Origin: Maribellus comscasis
Lineage (GTDB): Bacteria > Bacteroidota > Bacteroidia > Bacteroidales > Prolixibacteraceae
Direction of reading: 5' to 3'
NCBI RefSeq assembly: GCF_009762775.1
Contig: NZ_CP046401.1
Span: forward strand, 7,080,001 to 7,144,000
Length of the DNA stretch: 64,000 nucleotides
This document shows, in pieces, positions 25,613-34,810 of the stretch. Position 1 is the first letter of the stretch. Each line of letters opens with the position of its first letter. The notes under the pieces are model-generated. The model did no database searches. It was not told the origin of the DNA and saw nothing but the letters and a program-made list of their open reading frames with translations. The translations under genes were made by a program, and so were the position numbers.

Positions 25613-27499
25613 ATGACCATGTTAAAAGTTTTAACTCTCGCGTTTACAATTTCTCTTTTATTCCTACCGGGTGTGCAGATAATTTTTGGGCAGAAGTTTC
25701 AGCGAGCAGAAAATATGTCTGCCGAAACCTATGAAACGTATCTCGATTCAGTCACCTCGGGAGATTGGAAAATTGAATCCGCAGGAGAGTATTACTACTG
25801 GCTGGAGGACAATAGTAAATCCATTCTGAACACTAAAAATATTTTTCTTAAGTCGTTTTATTTTGTTGAAAAAGCGATGGCTGCGGAAGCTACCGACAAC
25901 GATTCTGTAGCCTATAATTGTATCAACGAAGCTTTTGTAATATTATCCAAGACCAATTATTCAAACATCAAGCTTAAGATATTAAAAATCGGACTTTTAC
26001 TATCAACCCGCGGGTTTGATTACTTTACAAAAATTCATTTTTTAAAAAAGATAGAAAATTCCGGAATCCTAAAATCCGATTCTACTGAACTGACAGATGT
26101 AATGCTTCAAATCGCAGATTTATACTGGCACTTACACCAATACGATCACTCGATTGGGTATTGCGAAAAAGCACTACACCTGTCCGGATTACAAAATTAC
26201 AAAAAAGGAAAAATCAGGGCCCTTTTAACAATGTATACAAACTCGCATTTTATTTCAACCGACAAATCATACAAATTTTATCTCGAAGAAGCACTCCGGA
26301 ATGCACTTTCTTTAGGTGATTCATCGTTAATAGCAGAAGTTTATTTTAATACCGGGCTTTCATTTTACAGGGATGGAAACCAACAGGAAGCAATTAAATA
26401 TTACAAATTATCGCGCTCGTACGAGAAAGAAAGGGGTTCGCAATCTGATTTATACACCTGTGCACATCTGCAATTGAGTTTTACGATTGCAGATAGTGTT
26501 GAAGCCGTCGGGAAAATTTCAAATTTTTTTATGCGTGAATCTGTCAAACAAAATTTTTATTCCTACCTGAGTAACGCATATCGGGGAAAAGCATGGTACT
26601 TTGCCAAAACAGCCAATCGTGACTCTTCAGTTTTTTATCTCGACAAAGCATTTGAAAACCGGCAATCGCTTCCCGAAAAAAAAGATGCATCGCCGGGGTT
26701 TTACTACAATTTGTATGTTGTTGCTGATATGGTAAGGGATAAAAACAGGGCCTTAAAATATTTAAGCCTTGCTCATAAACAATATGTAAAGGCAAACAGG
26801 GAATCAAACAGTGAACAGTTAAATAATATTCGGGCCAGTTTGGATTATGAACTTCAGGAAGAAAAGATAAATAACCTAAGCCTTCAGAATGAACTTACAA
26901 AAGAAAAAAATACCAGACAAAAAATATTTATAGGAGCCGTTACAGCTCTGCTGGTTCTAACATTGTCATTTTTTATTTATATCAGAAAAAAATATCGACA
27001 ACTCCGGGATTCTTACAAAGAACTTATTCGGAAAAACCTGGAACTCGATAAACTCCACTCTCGAATTTCAAAAACAGAGGAGAAAGTCAACCATCATAAA
27101 AACGGAAATGGGATAAAAAATGAAGATGAAATCTATAAGCGTTTAAAGGAACTATTTGAAAAAGACAAAATTTACAAACAGGCCGACATTTCAATCATAA
27201 ATCTGGCTAAAATGCTAAATACAAATACTTCCTATTTATCTTCAATTATTAACCATCATTTTGAAGAGCCTTTTAAAACCATAGTAAATAAATACAGGAT
27301 AAATGAAGTGCGGAGGATACTTGGCTCTTCAGAATATAACAATTACAGCATTGAAGGGATTGCGGAGGAAGTGGGATATAAATCAAGGTCAACATTTTAT
27401 CAATCGTTTAAACAGATCACCGGATTAACTCCCACTCAATACATAGAAAATGTACGGCTTCTTTCTGATTATGATTTATATAAGAACGAATCTGATTGA
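25613..27499 (+). CDS. Membrane-bound TPR sensor with cytoplasmic AraC-type DNA-binding domain
   Basis: A 628-residue regulator: signal/anchor sequence (MLKVLTLAFTISLLFLPG), an all-helical region with TPR-like repeats (about 60-400, for example AEVYFNTGLSFYRDGNQQEAIKYY), a coiled-coil-like stretch, a transmembrane helix (about 437-455, IFIGAVTALLVLTLSFFIYI), a linker and a C-terminal AraC domain with two HTH units (INLAKMLNTNTSYLSSIIN and IEGIAEEVGYKSRSTFYQSF). This layout, with sensing outside and DNA binding inside, is common in Bacteroidota. It lies directly upstream of the tandem peptidase genes, with three palindromes between, so it probably controls them. Starts at 25613 or 25619 are both possible. 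Confidence 0.85.
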   Translation: MTMLKVLTLAFTISLLFLPGVQIIFGQKFQRAENMSAETYETYLDSVTSGDWKIESAGEYYYWLEDNSKSILNTKNIFLKSFYFVEKAMAAEATDNDSVAYNCINEAFVILSKTNYSNIKLKILKIGLLLSTRGFDYFTKIHFLKKIENSGILKSDSTELTDVMLQIADLYWHLHQYDHSIGYCEKALHLSGLQNYKKGKIRALLTMYTNSHFISTDKSYKFYLEEALRNALSLGDSSLIAEVYFNTGLSFYRDGNQQEAIKYYKLSRSYEKERGSQSDLYTCAHLQLSFTIADSVEAVGKISNFFMRESVKQNFYSYLSNAYRGKAWYFAKTANRDSSVFYLDKAFENRQSLPEKKDASPGFYYNLYVVADMVRDKNRALKYLSLAHKQYVKANRESNSEQLNNIRASLDYELQEEKINNLSLQNELTKEKNTRQKIFIGAVTALLVLTLSFFIYIRKKYRQLRDSYKELIRKNLELDKLHSRISKTEEKVNHHKNGNGIKNEDEIYKRLKELFEKDKIYKQADISIINLAKMLNTNTSYLSSIINHHFEEPFKTIVNKYRINEVRRILGSSEYNNYSIEGIAEEVGYKSRSTFYQSFKQITGLTPTQYIENVRLLSDYDLYKNESD

Positions 27500-27525
27500 A
27501 GTAAAAAAATACGGTTTATGCTGTC

Positions 27526-27578
27526 CTGTTTTATAAAACAGTACAAACAACTTTTGTTGAAAAAGTACTATTGTACTT
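27526..27578. promoter_or_regulatory. Three consecutive palindromes between regulator and peptidase operon
   Basis: CTGTTTTATAAAACAG (27526-27541) is a perfect 16-bp palindrome; CAAC-tttt-GTTG (27548-27559) and AAGTAC-tatt-GTACTT (27563-27578) are perfect inverted repeats with 4-nt centres. All lie in the 110-bp gap between the AraC-type regulator and the first peptidase. They could be operators, a compound terminator or both; the first lacks a T-tract. Confidence 0.45.
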
Positions 27579-27609
27579 ATTTTATCCTTAACCAAAAAAA
27601 ACTATTTCT

Positions 27610-30180
27610 ATGAAAACCTTTTTAGCGCTGTTACTGTCTTTGATGCTGATGCTGCGATATTCATCCTCAGCTCAGGAAATTAATCTTCCCTTTTTTGACG
27701 ATTTTAGCAATGACTATGAAAACTGGACAACACACTCCCTCACCGGTGATGACCAGTGGCATTTGAGTGGTGACGATGGAATTGATGGTGGCAAATGTGC
27801 CCGGTTTTATATCATGACCAATCCACCGCAGGAAAATAACGATTGGCTCGTTTCAAATGTTATCAATACCGAAAATGTTTCTAACATTGCTATCCAATTC
27901 AAATTTTTATTTCACGGAGAAGGGATTAAACCAGAATTTTACTATTCAACTTCCTTTAACGGCGACGTTTCGGCAACTGATTGGATAGAACTTGACAATA
28001 ATTTCTGGAAAAATGAATGGTCATGGAACGATGCCAGAATAGAAATCGAAAGCCCCGGAAATTCTTTAATATTTGCGATCAGATATCAGTCCACGATTGA
28101 AAATTCAAACTATATTTTGATTGACAATTTCAGGATTAAAGCTTTTGAACCGGTTGTTGTTGAAAAAGCCGGCGAAACCAACCATTTTGAATTCTACAGC
28201 GACACCCCGGAAAACACTGATTACTGGATCGCTATAAAAGATGAGCTTGAAGAACAATATGAAAAATATGCCAGTTACTGGAATATTCCCGGACTAAATG
28301 ATTTTATTACGCAGAATACAAAATCCAAAATTTATCTGTTCTCCCGGGAGAATATCAAATTCATCAACGAAGATACACCAGACTGGAAAATGGGATTTTT
28401 TGACTATAAATCAGAAAGTATTTATCTCGACAATTCGATTATGCAGACTTCATCTGCTGATAACAATCAATATTATGACGGGCTTAAAGGATTAGCAATT
28501 CACACTTACGCTGGTTATGCTATTCAGTTAAGACTCGATCGGGATGGTTCCGGCAATAGTTTACCTGACTACTTTGCAGAAGGATTTGGACTTTATGAAC
28601 GAGGGTATCGCCCTAACCGCGATTCTGTTATAGCATTTAAGGAAAACCACCCGGACCTGTTAAGCAGTAATGAACTGTCAGCTTTTAAGAGTATTACAAA
28701 TACATCGGAAAAAGATATATCTGTGGCTTATATAGAATATCAGATTCTTTTGTGTGGAGGCTATCGCAATTGCAACAAATGGGACTACGGCCCGCTGCCG
28801 GATACGTGGAAAAATTTTCTCATTTATTTTTACACAACCGGCGATGATGATGTTCAAATAAAAAAGTATGACGAAAGTGAGAATTTCGACATTTATTGCT
28901 CCGCGAGAGATACAATGTTTATCGACAGCATGAAAACCTGGCTTGAACGCACGCGGACATTTTACATCGATTCCTTCCAAATGGACATCAATGTGAGATT
29001 TCCCTTAGTTATTGTTTATGACGAAAAAACCGGAATGGATTTAACTGGATATGGAGATTTTAATGGCGGCTCAGGCGGTATTAACATTTCACCGCATAAC
29101 TTTTGGGGCGGATTTGACGATGGCTACGATTGGCTTTTGGGACATGAATTCGGACATGTTTTTAACGATTTGATGTATTGTGCAATGCCAATGGGATTCT
29201 ACCATGAGGGTATGGCAAATTTCTCCGGATACAACGTGGCAGGGGGTGAACATTTCGATGATAGATGGAAAATTGAATATGTATTTGACTATTACCAGAA
29301 CAATTACAACAGGGAACCAACATTAGAAGAAATAATAACAAATCCGGACGTAGGGAAACCGGGGCTTGAATATGGAATTGACTGTTACTTTTTTGGGTTT
29401 GAATTTATTCGGTACTTAAAACGTGAAGAGGGTTTTCCTAAAATTAAAGAATTTTTTGCCAATGGATTGGATTTTACCGTATTTGCAAAATCGTACGACG
29501 ATTTAGAACAAGGTTATATTGATTATCTCAAATACTTACATTCACAAAGGGACTACAATGAACCATTGCTGACGGTTAATGGCGGGATTAGCATTGAGCG
29601 CGGAGGCTCTTCCGTAATACACGCCTCTAATTTGGATGCTACGGATCAAGAGGTTTCAGATGATAAATTATATTTTAAAATTACAACAAAACCAACATAC
29701 GGGCATCTCGAGAATATTAAAAATCCTGGGTTCTCAATTTCAAAATTTACCGAGAAAGATATTAAAAACGGAGTCATCAAATATATAAACGACAGTACAT
29801 ATGCCACATCGGATTATTTTATTTTTACTTTAACTGATGAAACATGGTTTGTCGACAATAAGCGGTTTAATATTACATTATCAACTCCAACTGCAATAAA
29901 TGAATTTCAATCAGATCTGCAAAACACGTTTAGTATCTACCCAAATCCTGTTTCCCGGGAATTCGTCATTTCTTTCCAAACTAAAACCAGTGGAAAAGTA
30001 AACCTGGCAATTTTTGATGTACAGGGAAAAAAAATAGCCACCTTGCTCAACAAGAAACTTAATTCAGGAATACACTCGGTTTCTGTTTCAAATTCGCTAC
30101 CGGCCGGTAGTGTATATTTTTGTAAACTGGTAACCGCTGAAGGAGTGTTGACCGAGAAAATAATTGTTAACACAAAATAA
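27610..30180 (+). CDS. T9SS-secreted zinc-peptidase-like protein with two peptidase-MA-like modules
   Basis: An 856-residue secreted protein: signal peptide ending about residue 22; a choice-of-anchor-J-like beta-sandwich (23-178, FFDDFSNDYENW... YILIDNFRIKAF); a first peptidase-like module (about 191-340) with HTYAG at 298-302 in place of HExxH but retaining Glu324; a second module (about 424-640) with the intact zinc motif HEFGH (512-516) and Glu533 21 residues on, as in gluzincin-like peptidases; a cadherin-like segment (about 650-760); and a type A sorting domain (FSIYPNPVSREFVIS). Likely an extracellular or surface metallopeptidase. A paralogue follows after 8 bp. Confidence 0.78.
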   Translation: MKTFLALLLSLMLMLRYSSSAQEINLPFFDDFSNDYENWTTHSLTGDDQWHLSGDDGIDGGKCARFYIMTNPPQENNDWLVSNVINTENVSNIAIQFKFLFHGEGIKPEFYYSTSFNGDVSATDWIELDNNFWKNEWSWNDARIEIESPGNSLIFAIRYQSTIENSNYILIDNFRIKAFEPVVVEKAGETNHFEFYSDTPENTDYWIAIKDELEEQYEKYASYWNIPGLNDFITQNTKSKIYLFSRENIKFINEDTPDWKMGFFDYKSESIYLDNSIMQTSSADNNQYYDGLKGLAIHTYAGYAIQLRLDRDGSGNSLPDYFAEGFGLYERGYRPNRDSVIAFKENHPDLLSSNELSAFKSITNTSEKDISVAYIEYQILLCGGYRNCNKWDYGPLPDTWKNFLIYFYTTGDDDVQIKKYDESENFDIYCSARDTMFIDSMKTWLERTRTFYIDSFQMDINVRFPLVIVYDEKTGMDLTGYGDFNGGSGGINISPHNFWGGFDDGYDWLLGHEFGHVFNDLMYCAMPMGFYHEGMANFSGYNVAGGEHFDDRWKIEYVFDYYQNNYNREPTLEEIITNPDVGKPGLEYGIDCYFFGFEFIRYLKREEGFPKIKEFFANGLDFTVFAKSYDDLEQGYIDYLKYLHSQRDYNEPLLTVNGGISIERGGSSVIHASNLDATDQEVSDDKLYFKITTKPTYGHLENIKNPGFSISKFTEKDIKNGVIKYINDSTYATSDYFIFTLTDETWFVDNKRFNITLSTPTAINEFQSDLQNTFSIYPNPVSREFVISFQTKTSGKVNLAIFDVQGKKIATLLNKKLNSGIHSVSVSNSLPAGSVYFCKLVTAEGVLTEKIIVNTK

Positions 30181-30188
30181 GACCGAAA

Positions 30189-32402
30189 ATGAAAAAAAAT
30201 TTACTCTTTCTATTCTGCTATTTGATATTTAGTTCGGTTCATTCTCAATCCTCTCAAGAACTCCCTTTTTCTGACAATTTTGAAAATGACATTGATGGCT
30301 GGATATTACAAAATACTATTTCCGATACTCAGTGGTACTGGAACAACGAAGAAGGTTTTGAAGGCTCAAATAGTGCAAGTTTTACTTTAAACCTGATAAA
30401 ACCATACGACGTTAATGACGCATGGTTTGTGACACCGGAAATAAATACAGACACAGATTCTCATGTAAAAATTAAATTCAAATATATGCGTTGGGGCGAT
30501 TATTTAAGCCCGCAAATTTATTATACCTATAATTTTACCGGCGATGTAGAAACAACTGAATGGAACGAAATTCAGGATATCTCATGGGGAACTGATGTGC
30601 TTGAATACTATGATATTCAGGCGCTGGGAATTGAGACACCCGGAAACAAATTCTGGTTTGCTTTCCGTTATCAGACAACTGAAGACAAGGCGGCAGCATT
30701 TTATATCGATAATTTTAGCATTGATAGTTACATTCCTCCTGCACCTTTTGTTTTGGTGGATGAAGCAGAACATTTTGAGTTTTATACAAATATTTCAGGC
30801 GAGGAAGATTTCTATTTAACTATCCAGGATAGTCTTGAAGAACAATATGATAAGCTAAATTCTCTTTGGAACAGGCCCGGTATTGATGACATTTTTAAAG
30901 AATCAGACAAAATCAAGGTATATTATTCAGCAAAAAATGATATTTACTTATCCGAAGAAGAAACTCACGGTTGGAAAAGCGGATTTCATAACACCGAAAA
31001 CCTTGAGCTCTTTTTATCGCCATTAACAAATACAAGTCAAGCGGATTATTACAATACCCTTACAGGTCTGGCTATCAATGAATTTTCGCAATTAGCCGTT
31101 TCAAAAAAACTTCTAAGGGAAAATTGGTCTGACCTGCCCACTTATTTTTTAGAGGGATTTGGGTTGTTTGAAGCCGGATTTCGTCCACGAAGAGACTCGA
31201 TTATAAAATACATCGATGAAAATCCTGCTACAAACTTTGATTTCGTAACAGATACTTCGGGTATAAGTAATACTCTTAAAAAGGATTTTATTGTCAGCAG
31301 TGTTGAGGGGCCCTTGCTTTCAGGGGGGAGTTATCTGGGCATTGGTCCGATACATTCATCTTGGCTTCATAATCAACTTTCCATATACCTAAAATATTTT
31401 TATACCGATCCAGACGATCAAAGAATAAAGTTACAGCTCGCTACACCTGATTTCGACTTTTACGGTGCAACTTCGGATTCCAGTCATTTTTCTGACGTTG
31501 TATCTTATTTTGAAAATGCATATTCATTTTATATTGCCAATTATAATCTTAAACCCAAACATCGTTTCAAAGTAGTCATTGTACCAACAGAACCAATTGG
31601 GATGGATATACTGAATTATAACGACTATTTTAACGGTGGCGTAGGCTGTGGAGGAGATTTAGTCATTCAGCTTTCTCCTAATTATAATTTCGACCAGGAA
31701 ACATATGACCGCTATTACGCCAATACCAGTTCTCATGAGTTTTTCCATGTTTATTACAATCATTTTATGTGGGAAATCCCTGGTGGGTTTTGGGCCGAAG
31801 GGAGCGCTGATTTTAGCGCGAGGCATGCACTGGGGGCAGATATACGCCGTGAGCGTTTTTGGATGATTGAATGGACATTCGATGAATATGCAAAAAAATA
31901 CAATATTGAGCCTGATCTGGAACACATCAGTACAAATCCGAACCTTGAACTTGATATCTATTATTTAGGAGACTTGTTTTTTGAGTTTCTATACGAAAAC
32001 TATGGAGGATATGAAAATATTAAAAAGTTCTTTAATCAGGGAATGGATTATTCAGCTTTTGGTACTACTTACGAGGAAATCGATATCGGATATATTAACT
32101 ATTTAAAATCGCTGGCAGGAATTGCAACAACAGCAGATTTAGTTAAAAATTTACCATCAAACAATCTTAATCTAATTTTGACAGATGAATTTCATCTGTC
32201 CTTTCAAACCCAAACAAGCGGAAAGGTTAATCTCTCCGTTTTTGATATTCAGGGGCGAAAAGTTTGTACTTTAATTGATAAAAAACTCAGTTCAGGAAAA
32301 CATATCGTATCGATTGAAAACCTAATGAATATAAGCGGAATATATGTATATAAACTAACAACTCCACAAAATAGTTCGGTATTAAAATTTATAAAAAACT
32401 AA
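30189..32402 (+). CDS. Secreted zinc-peptidase-like paralogue of the preceding gene
   Basis: A 737-residue paralogue with the same order: signal peptide, anchor-J-like domain (to about 180), first module with NEFSQ (297-301) at the HExxH position and Glu322, second module with intact HEFFH (516-520) and Glu537. It lacks the cadherin-like insert. The C-terminus keeps the second half of a T9SS sorting domain (GKVNLSVFDIQGRKV, SSGKHIVSIENL, IYVYKLTT, LKFIKN) but not the YPNP opening. It starts 8 bp after the upstream stop and ends before a terminator shared with a convergent gene. Substrate unknown. Confidence 0.76.
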   Translation: MKKNLLFLFCYLIFSSVHSQSSQELPFSDNFENDIDGWILQNTISDTQWYWNNEEGFEGSNSASFTLNLIKPYDVNDAWFVTPEINTDTDSHVKIKFKYMRWGDYLSPQIYYTYNFTGDVETTEWNEIQDISWGTDVLEYYDIQALGIETPGNKFWFAFRYQTTEDKAAAFYIDNFSIDSYIPPAPFVLVDEAEHFEFYTNISGEEDFYLTIQDSLEEQYDKLNSLWNRPGIDDIFKESDKIKVYYSAKNDIYLSEEETHGWKSGFHNTENLELFLSPLTNTSQADYYNTLTGLAINEFSQLAVSKKLLRENWSDLPTYFLEGFGLFEAGFRPRRDSIIKYIDENPATNFDFVTDTSGISNTLKKDFIVSSVEGPLLSGGSYLGIGPIHSSWLHNQLSIYLKYFYTDPDDQRIKLQLATPDFDFYGATSDSSHFSDVVSYFENAYSFYIANYNLKPKHRFKVVIVPTEPIGMDILNYNDYFNGGVGCGGDLVIQLSPNYNFDQETYDRYYANTSSHEFFHVYYNHFMWEIPGGFWAEGSADFSARHALGADIRRERFWMIEWTFDEYAKKYNIEPDLEHISTNPNLELDIYYLGDLFFEFLYENYGGYENIKKFFNQGMDYSAFGTTYEEIDIGYINYLKSLAGIATTADLVKNLPSNNLNLILTDEFHLSFQTQTSGKVNLSVFDIQGRKVCTLIDKKLSSGKHIVSIENLMNISGIYVYKLTTPQNSSVLKFIKN

Positions 32403-32422
32403 TTTGCATTTTTAACAAAAAA

Positions 32423-32450
32423 GCCCGAAACCATCTCTTTGGTTTCGGGC
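32423..32450 (-). terminator. Strong terminator between convergent genes
   Basis: GCCCGAAACCA (32423-32433) and TGGTTTCGGGC (32440-32450) form a perfect 11-bp stem with a 6-nt loop. On the minus strand the stem is followed by TTTTTTGTT, an excellent T-tract, so it mainly serves the small gene at 32477-32791; plus-strand readthrough from the peptidase gene would also be stopped, though its T-tract (CATTTGTT) is weaker. Confidence 0.85.
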
Positions 32451-32476
32451 CATTTGTTAGCATTAAGTACTATCTA

Positions 32477-32791
32477 TTACCGATCATTGCCTGACCTCCA
32501 TGAACTTCCGGAGTGACTGTTGTTATTGTCCGTCTTATCAGACTTCCATGGACCATTAGACTTCTGATCTTTGTTGTTATAATACTGCTGTTGCCGGTAA
32601 TTATCATTTGTCCGCCCGCTTTTTGCAGAAGGAGAACAAGCCTGCGCTTTTTGACTGTTCATTAAAATCATCATTGTTGTTGCAGACGCAGCAACTAATC
32701 CCGTCTTTTTGATGGCTTCTTTACGGGAAATCTTCTTTTCCTCAAAAAGTTCGCCTCCATTTTCTACTAAACCTTCATTTTTCTCTTTCAT
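32477..32791 (-). CDS. Small exported hydrophilic protein; candidate substrate of a peptide-modifying system
   Basis: A 104-residue protein of unknown family. Residues 1-20 are acidic; SRKEAIKKTG (22-31) then a hydrophobic stretch (32-45) form a signal resembling a degenerate Tat leader; AQA (49-51) is a good signal peptidase I site, leaving a mature peptide that begins with Cys52. The mature 53 residues are dominated by Asn, Ser, Lys, Asp, Gly, Gln and Arg with two Trp and three Tyr, and look disordered. It has its own terminator 27 bp downstream, supporting a real gene. It lies near, and divergent from, the PqqD-HPr-kinase-like/nucleotidyltransferase pair, separated by 879 bp. Confidence 0.62.
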   Translation of the reverse strand: MKEKNEGLVENGGELFEEKKISRKEAIKKTGLVAASATTMMILMNSQKAQACSPSAKSGRTNDNYRQQQYYNNKDQKSNGPWKSDKTDNNNSHSGSSWRSGNDR

Positions 32792-33670
32792 AATTTTTAC
32801 GTTTTTAAATTAACATTTATAAATTGATAATAATAAGTACTATGCCTTTTGAAATCTTCATATTGTTGAGAACCCTCTGCTATCTTTGAATCATTTTTTC
32901 ACAGAAGCTATAGTCAAATCCAAAACATTTGAAACAACAAAATAATGCACGTTATATCGGCACATATCAAATATAAATTTGTTGTTAAAAACCGATTGGG
33001 TTAGCTTTTATAAAAAGAAAAAGGAGAAATTAAGATTGATGAGAGTAAAGGTATCCCTTTAGTCACTCACATAATTGTGACTATAGTAGATTCTAAAATT
33101 CCAATGCCGAAAAATTACAAATAATTAAGTTCTCCCACAAAACAAAAAAGAGTCTACTTAACAATAATCGATAAGTAAGATTCTTTCACAACAGCAAAAA
33201 ACAACTGTTTTACAACAACTTACAACTAAAAATAAAACATTGACTTTTTTAAACATATTCTCAATTTGAGAAAAAAATTCCACAAACAGGACAGTATTTC
33301 TATTTAAAAAATTTGACGGGCGAAATCTTCTGAAATATCAATGAAGCTATTCTGCTTTTTTTAAAACTCCTCAACATTGTCAAGTCTTCCTGAAAAACAA
33401 AGAAAAAATCCTTAAACATTAAACAAGCCATACAAACCATAAATAACTCCAGATTTCTAAATATAAAAATGGAAAATAAATTTTCTTTTGAAATGCACAA
33501 ATATTCCATTTTAGGCTCCTCAAATAAATTCGAAGGTAAATCTAAATAAAACAAAACTGCATCTTTGTGGTTCTTTTTATTTAACAAAAGCTTTTGGCCT
33601 AAATTAGAATCTGATAAATAATTTATATATTTAATAAATCAGTTTTTTGTAATTACATAGAATACCTTCA
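32792..33670. other. Long AT-rich intergenic region between divergent genes
   Basis: 879 bp without a convincing gene. It holds an inverted repeat TAGTCAC/GTGACTA at 33060-33066 and 33077-33083, a plus-strand TATCTTTG at 32881-32888 resembling a -7 element, and a short plus-strand frame of 26 codons (33469-33549). A 95-codon minus-strand frame at 33300-33587 starts only at TTG and looks spurious. The region is much longer than typical spacers here and presumably carries both divergent promoters. Confidence 0.5.
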
Positions 33671-34810
33671 ATGACTAACGTTCAGTTTGTAAAAAAGAAA
33701 ATCGGGACATCATATCTTATATGGTTTAAGGAAAGTAACTTGTACTACCAATTTGAAGAACCGGTCTGGTATGTTTTTGAAAGGTTGGTAAAAAATATTA
33801 CAGGCCGGGAAATTGCAAGCGGATTTTCAGAACAGTATGATTTAAACTTTGAAGAAAGCTTAACTTTTGTACACGATGTACAGACTAAAATTAGTGAACT
33901 CAACCAAAAAGATAATTCGCTGGAAAATACTTTACCCCAGCGGCCGAATTTAAACGGATTCAAATATAAAGCCTACGTAACACACAACTATATAATTGGA
34001 GATAAGCCGCTTCGGTTTTCTTTTGAGACCAACTGGCTCGAAAATTATGTACATCCGCTAATTGAGCATTTAAAAGAGGAAACAGAGGAAGCTCATCAGA
34101 ACCATTTTGAACTTTTCACCTTCGACAACCGGGTTGTATTCCGTCACAATGGGATAGTAAAAGGAAATTGGAATGATAATGAAAGTCATTTAACAAAAGG
34201 AAAAGTTTTTATGACCTTGGTAAACACCATTTATGACAAAACGGATACTGACTGGCTAATGACAGTTCACGCATCAGCCTTAACCAATGGAAAAAAAACG
34301 ATATTGTTTTCAGCACCTCCCAACAGTGGCAAAACTACAATAGCAGCCTTGCTGCATACAAGAGGTCTGAAGTTAATTTCTGACGATTTTGTTGCAGTAG
34401 ACAGGGATTCCTTCAACGCATATCCATTTCCTTCAGCCATGTCCGTTAAAGAGAAATCAACCGATTTATTAAAACCCTTTTTCCCTTTGCTGGAAGACAA
34501 AAAGCTCAACTATATTACCGAGGAAAAAAGTGTCAGGTATCTGCCGCTGGAAAATAATACTTCGATGATATTTCCGGTAAAAGAATTTGTATTTGTGAAA
34601 TACGACAAGGAAGTTGAATTCGAATGGAACAAAATGGATACACTGGATGCGATAAAACTGCTGCTTGAACAGACCTGGGTGGCTCCAACATTTCGTAATG
34701 CAGAAATACTGTTTGACAGGGTAGAAAAATCTTCTTTTTTTCAGCTTACTTACAATAATAATGAAAAAGCGCTGCAAACCATAAAACAACTATTTGATTA
34801 TGAATCATAA
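33671..34810 (+). CDS. PqqD-like domain fused to HPr kinase-like P-loop protein
   Basis: A 379-residue protein. Residues 1-78 resemble a PqqD/RRE-type winged helix (YQFEEPVWYVFERLV... FVHDVQTKISEL), the fold that binds leader peptides in many modified-peptide pathways. Residues about 110-379 are HPr-serine-kinase-like: VHASAL (199-204), the P-loop APPNSGKTT (215-223; Ala replaces the first Gly) and LISDDFVAVD (235-244). Such kinase-like proteins occur in lasso-peptide and related clusters, where some phosphorylate the peptide. It overlaps the next gene by 11 bp, indicating translational coupling. Enzymatic activity is not demonstrable from sequence. Confidence 0.8.
   Translation: MTNVQFVKKKIGTSYLIWFKESNLYYQFEEPVWYVFERLVKNITGREIASGFSEQYDLNFEESLTFVHDVQTKISELNQKDNSLENTLPQRPNLNGFKYKAYVTHNYIIGDKPLRFSFETNWLENYVHPLIEHLKEETEEAHQNHFELFTFDNRVVFRHNGIVKGNWNDNESHLTKGKVFMTLVNTIYDKTDTDWLMTVHASALTNGKKTILFSAPPNSGKTTIAALLHTRGLKLISDDFVAVDRDSFNAYPFPSAMSVKEKSTDLLKPFFPLLEDKKLNYITEEKSVRYLPLENNTSMIFPVKEFVFVKYDKEVEFEWNKMDTLDAIKLLLEQTWVAPTFRNAEILFDRVEKSSFFQLTYNNNEKALQTIKQLFDYES

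Noticed and set aside
33300..33587. 95-codon minus-strand frame in the AT-rich spacer
   Set aside because: It begins only at TTG, has no signal, domain or conserved motif, and its composition reflects the AT-rich background.
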